DNA from: Paraglomus occultum
Taxonomy: Eukaryota; Glomeromycota; Glomeromycetes; Paraglomerales; Paraglomeraceae
DNA length: 15,131 nt
Assembly (NCBI GenBank): GCA_910592205.1
Contig: CAJVPJ010000883.1
Span: 1-15,131, forward strand
Direction: 5' to 3'
Made by a program: the position numbers and the translations under genes. The notes under the pieces were generated by a model. That model was not told the DNA's origin. It worked only from the letters and a program-made list of their open reading frames with translations, and made no database searches. Of this stretch, positions 11,049 to 15,131 are shown in pieces (positions within the stretch are counted from its first letter, which is position 1; each line of letters starts with the position of its first letter).

Positions 11049-13244
11049 ATGGTATCAACCCATAAATCATCGTCAAAAACACAACCCAATCTTAATACGA
11101 CTTTCAACTGTCATCCCATCATGAAGGATCAAAACGACAGCCTTACAGTCGAGAGTCTCGAATTGCACCCCGAGCTACGAAAAAACAAAGTGCTAACAGC
11201 CATGTGTCATGTTTTCCTGAAAATGGGAAACGAGTGGTTGACGGCCAAGCAGATCGTTGGTAATGAAATTGAGTTATAACCGTGTTGATCCGGATTTATT
11301 TTGGGACATGAAGTTAACTGATTGTTTTTCTCAGCTGCATGTCACGCGTTAAACGTTATTCGATTGAGGCAAGTTAGACAGTGACGTTAAGAGCGACCCT
11401 TTGCGGACGCTTGTTACTTGAATTGATTTGCTAAACTGTTAGATTATTCAGAGCTGATCCTTTATCTTTAATAGAGGAAAGACTCCGGCCTCAACAATAC
11501 AAGGGAGTATATCTATAGTGCTATCCACTGCGACGCAACTTCAAGTTCCACCGCCAATAAGCAAACTGAAGTGTGATGGAGGCAGGGGTACCTATTACCG
11601 TCTATCACCAGAGTTATTCCCGAAAGGGTCGATATTTTCCGACAAGATGACAATAGACACGGCGCCTCAGATTATCGCAACGCCTACTAGTGGAAACAGC
11701 GTGCAACCAAAACGACGGACCACTAATAAGAAACGAAAACGAACGGTTCGGGCTTCGAGCCATTCAAAAAAGCGAAAGCGTGTGGAGGGGTATAAAGGGC
11801 GTCGTCTGGGTCCATGTGCTTCGGAGCATCCTAATACAAAGTCGAATAGCGTGCAGTCGAACGTAAAGACGAAAGTTGGTCCAGAATTCGACTGGTTAGA
11901 CTTAATCGACTCTGGTTCAGATCTTTCGGACGTTGATAGTGACTGGTCCTCCGAATCTGAATCTTATTGTGTTACCAACGGTCGATTAAACACTGACTCT
12001 ATGACTGAGGCGTCTGAAGAGTGAGTTGGATTTGTTACATATAGTATGCGTTAAAATATGATCACATTAAAACTCGTATTTTTCAATCTAGGATGGAGTC
12101 ATTGATTGACATGCTATTGACGACGTATCAGCCAACAGACTTTGCTATCGATACATCATTAAAGCCGTCTGATTTCTGCGTAGGTCAACAGACCGGTTAC
12201 TCATATCCACGTTTAAGAAATCGTCCGAAGAAGAGGGTCGCGAAGCCGCAATGCGAGGATTCTTTTTGCATCAAAGATTTACACATGCAAAACGGACAGC
12301 CGATAACAAGGCTATTTTGCATTGCTGATGGACATGGTGGTGCAGGATGCTCAAAATTTTTAACGGAAAGAATACCCGAAATGATCGAAAAACTACTACA
12401 GAATTATACACCATTTCAAATGTGCAAGGTATCTGTGCAAGAGAAGTTCAAACAAGATATGACGGAGGTCATCAAGTGCCTGGATAATGAGTATCTTGAT
12501 CGAAAGAGAGAAGAGTTTCGTCGATGGCGGAATCAAGAAAGTAAGGTTGAACCAGTTGATGATGGCGCAACATTAGTGTTGAATATTTTTTTTGGTGATT
12601 GGCTTATAAATGCCAATGTTGGGGATTCGCGCACAGTCCTGGCTCATGGAATTAGAAACAAATGGACAGTCGACTTTGCGAGTGAGGATCACAAACCATA
12701 TCTTGAGCGTCTAGCACAAAATATCTTCTGTAATGGCGGTATGTTTGTAGACAACAATGACAAACCCATCAAGTTCGATCCTGTTAGACATGAGAGACGA
12801 ATAAGACCAAGTCTGAAGAGAGCACGTATTCGACTTCAAGACGCAAATAATGATCTTGGTATCCCGTATTCTAATGGTAGAGGAATCAACTGGTCACTCA
12901 ATGTGGCAGCTACAATTGGTGATTTACTTTTTAAGCTTGATCCCAATAAGCCAGTAGTATCTTGCGTTCCAGATATATACTTTACGAGACTAGACCGACT
13001 GTCAGATACTAGTGGGCGTGGATTTCTGTTAATGAGCACTGACGGGTTGTTTGACCACATGTATGCAAGCAAGCCTGAAGTGCAAAATCTGACTATAGCT
13101 ACTCAAGTCGGCCGAAAAATAGATATTGGAGAGTCACCCATGGACATTGTAAAGCATCTCTGCAATAGAGAAGGGGATCGAGAACTTTTCGAGAACACTT
13201 TGCAGGAGTATGATGATTGTACTTGCATTCTAGTTAAGCTGTAG
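11049..13244 (+). CDS. HARE/GDS1-type winged-helix and PP2C phosphatase fusion protein, 4 exons
   Basis: Exons 11049-11259, 11335-11368, 11475-12020 and 12092-13244 give 647 residues. Residues about 40-130 form a winged-helix domain of the HARE-HTH/GDS1 kind: KVLTAMCHVFLKMGNEWLTA, then GKTPASTIQGSIS, then GRGTYYRLSPELFP. Two KKRKR clusters (about 167-171 and 180-184) look like nuclear localisation signals. An acidic Ser/Asp-rich segment follows (about 219-245). The PP2C domain (about 300-647) hydrolyses Ser/Thr phosphate using two metals. Its motifs are ED (319-320), DGHGG (343-347), DDGAT, NVGDSR (439-444), EDHKP, a GD (540-541), STDGLFD with Asp 581, and DDCT (638-641), so metal ligands are kept. 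The usual phosphate-binding Arg four before the ED is Lys. About 60 residues, rich in Arg and Lys, lie between DHKP and the NVAATIGD motif. The start ATG follows an in-frame TGA at 11043. If the last intron is not spliced, the first part would end at the TGA at 12022-12024. Confidence 0.88.
11369..11474 (+). other. GC-AG intron in the fusion gene (intron 2)
   Basis: The donor reads GAG followed by GCAAGT, the textbook GC-AG donor context, and the acceptor is TTTAATAG. Splicing here completes an Arg codon and joins NVIRLR to GKTPASTIQG across the winged-helix domain. The nearby GTTAGA donor leaves the wrong phase for this acceptor. Confidence 0.85.
12021..12091 (+). other. Intron joining the winged-helix and PP2C halves
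   Basis: The donor GTGAGT is consensus and overlaps the apparent TGA stop of the upstream frame. The acceptor is TTTTTCAATCTAG. Length is 71 nt, typical for the window. Splicing leaves GA plus G, a Glu codon, and continues into ATG GAG without changing frame. The gap is too short for a separate terminator and promoter. Confidence 0.87.
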
Positions 13245-14649
13245 ATTCCTTTTGAAAAGGTCTGATGATGAGGAGAATAATGAACACTCTGAGTGCGCCA
13301 TTAATTGTGCTTGTATTTAAAGTCACCTTTCTGGAATGACAAGGATGCGTGTTTCATGTTGGTGAAAATTGTAAGAGTCGCTCGGCAATAATCACGTTCG
13401 TTAGTCACTGAGAGTCTCCCAGAAATAGTTGATTTTTATGGATGCTGTTCAGAGTACAATCATTGTGCTTACGTTGTTAAGCCATTGTATATTTTTTTTC
13501 TTCTTCATTGTAATTGTATAGTGCATCACATCAAGAAAATCTATCAAATAATGCATAAACCACCAAATCGTTTAGATCAGAGAAGTTTCCTCTTAGATGC
13601 GAATAGCATATACAACTACAAGCGGGTTAGGGCTTGATTAATCGTCTTCGCTGTCGACAATCAAATTCACTGTAACTTTCAACAGTATCGTCGTGCATTT
13701 CCGTGCAAAACTTGCATGTTTCTATAATGTAATTCGTTTGAATATATGAAAGATGATATGTTACAAGCAAACAGCACGTTGCTAATATACCATTCCTATG
13801 GGCAAAGGCAAGCTCAAACGTTTGTTATATGGTCAATCATTATTACTTCTGACCGCATGCTTTAGGTTAATGATTGTAACTAATGTACGTACTGAATAAA
13901 TTCTGACGAATGATAACTTGTGTAAGCGAAAAGCTGGCATTTTCTAGTTTGGGAACAGTGATGCTACTCCGGTCGAATTCCGTTTAGCCCTCTAGAATTG
14001 GTAAATTAATGGGCTCCCCAACTCGTATCACCGATAGTAATATTTGACTCCCCGTGCACGCGCTCTTCACTATAGTACAATATGACTATTTCGTTGTAGT
14101 TTATTACCAAGCGTTAATCCATTTTCGTAAATAATAACCTGTTTCTTTGATCACAAATTTGTCTTGACGGTGTGGGTTTAGGTGAATGACCAAAGACATA
14201 TCCTATTTTCACACCGATTCCAACGAATAAAACCGTTGAAACTAGGCGATGTGCAACATTGTTGCGCAAGTTAGATTTTTGACCAGCGGAACTCTAGGAA
14301 GTTTTCGTTGTCGAATAGGGAAGGGAGCAGTATATAGTAACTATGGAATCCCACAAGGGAATCCCTTCGTAAGCGTACAATTGATATTCGATCCTATGGG
14401 TATTAAAGTGACGTTACGTTATTCCGTTGGAACCTTCCGACCAATTCTTTACAGGAAGTTCGAATTGACGATCGCCTATAATAATAATAGCCACAGCATC
14501 ATCTGCCTATTCGCATAACGTATATTATGCATCAAAGTGAACATAATTTGGTAGGCCATATCAACATATATGCATATAGGAGAAAGAATTTATCCATCGT
14601 ATATTCTATACAAGTAGAAATTGGAAGAATATTAATATTTAAATTTATA
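13245..14649. other. Gene-free stretch downstream of the phosphatase gene
   Basis: The 3' UTR of the fusion gene begins here with a small hairpin just past the stop (CCTTTT G AAAAGG, 13248-13260). An AATAAA occurs at 13895-13900, about 650 nt after the stop, on the far side for a fungal 3' end. On the minus strand 13721-13627 could be a short terminal exon, since a TTATAG acceptor precedes an open frame, but it has no family match. An 89-codon plus-strand frame at 14249-14518 also has no recognisable domain. I assign no gene. Confidence 0.5.
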
Positions 14650-14800
14650 ATAATTTATCATAATCAGGAATTTATCCGACATGTTACACGGCCATAATTT
14701 TATCCTAAAGCTGTACTACATGTTGAATTGTATTACCCTTAAAAAGGAAATATTCTGGCCGTGTAACATGTCGGATAATATCCCGATTATCATAAAGTAT
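14650..14800. mobile_element. Candidate MITE: 45-bp inverted repeats around a short core
   Basis: The left arm (14650-14694) and right arm (14756-14800) pair at 40 of 45 positions by eye. The innermost 20 bp, TCCGACATGTTACACGGCCA (14675-14694) and its exact reverse complement (14756-14775), are perfect. The 61-bp core contains no open reading frame of note. Two readings are possible. The whole 151-bp palindrome may be the element, with no clear target duplication seen. Alternatively the element is 14675-14775, flanked by TA on both sides (14673-14674 and 14776-14777), as in Tc1/mariner-derived MITEs. The arm similarity outside the TA favours the longer version. Confidence 0.6.
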
Positions 14801-15131
14801 CAATCTCATTTCGGTTGTAATACAGACCACGTAAATCGCGTCTCTTGTTTCCAACAATGAAGATGTTTTTCTTCACCAAAAGTGTCACCAGTTTGTTTTA
14901 AAGCACCCCAGTTCAAAAGTATTAGTATGGCAACACCATAGTATGCACTTTGCCGGAATAATGGAGATTGTTAAACTTTCTGCATGTTGTGAGGATCAAG
15001 AGTCTAAGATGACGTATTCCTCTCTGAATTTGCTGCGGAACGATAGGTGTCACTAACAACGGTACACAGATGATTAGAATGTAAGACAAGTGCCGAACGG
15101 TGATACGGGCAGCAAATATTTGCTGCTATTT
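14801..15131. other. Gene-free end of window with a perfect palindrome
   Basis: No coding sequence is recognised in any frame. GCAGCAAATATTTGCTGC at 15109-15126 is an exact 18-nt palindrome, five bases from the window edge. It could be a binding site for a dimeric factor or one end of a feature continuing outside. Confidence 0.5.

Noticed and set aside
12093-13244. PP2C frame as a separate gene starting at 12093
   Set aside because: The ATG lies one base after a good splice acceptor, only 69 nt from the apparent upstream stop, and that stop overlaps a consensus GTGAGT donor in matching phase.
14249-14518. 89-codon plus-strand frame with GIPQGNP, reminiscent of a reverse transcriptase motif
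   Set aside because: Only that short motif matches. No YxDD box or other reverse transcriptase motif is present, and the frame is too short.

Overview
The window looks like nuclear DNA of an early-diverging fungus, most likely Mucoromycota and possibly Glomeromycotina. It is AT-rich. Genes are cut by many short introns (61-106 nt). One gene is a fungal-style importin-7 homologue, another a fungal-type winged-helix/PP2C protein, and there is a Tc1-like transposase relic. The lineage is inferred from gene style and protein resemblance; no database search was possible.

Layout. Bases 1-6074 hold no intact gene that I can recognise, but they contain three decayed minus-strand relics. These are a mitochondrial acyl carrier protein pseudogene (2179-2656), a ubiquitin-eS31 (RPS27A/UBI3) pseudogene (2943-3190) and the 3' half of a Tc1/mariner DD34E transposase (3855-4239). 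Bases 6075-10734 carry a complete 20-exon importin-7/8 (Nmd5/Sxm1 family) gene predicted at 1044 residues. Bases 11049-13244 carry a four-exon gene on the same strand. Its splicing joins a HARE/GDS1-type winged-helix domain, two basic KKRKR clusters, an acidic segment and a complete PP2C phosphatase domain into one protein of 647 residues. Bases 13245-15131 show no recognised gene but include a 151-bp inverted-repeat element with the look of a MITE (14650-14800).

How the parts relate. The two live genes are tandem on the plus strand with 314 bp between them. Nothing shows that they act together, beyond both plausibly working at or in the nucleus: one carries cargo through the nuclear pore, the other is a predicted nuclear DNA- or chromatin-bound phosphatase. 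Both reading frames are intact over about 5 kb of coding sequence. The frameshifts in the relics are therefore better read as real decay than as poor sequence.

Main points of interest. The winged-helix/PP2C fusion comes first. Next are two GC-AG introns and three AAG acceptors among 22 introns, a 75-nt in-frame intron without a stop, the unprocessed mtACP pseudogene beside a diverged ubiquitin-eS31 relic, and the candidate MITE.
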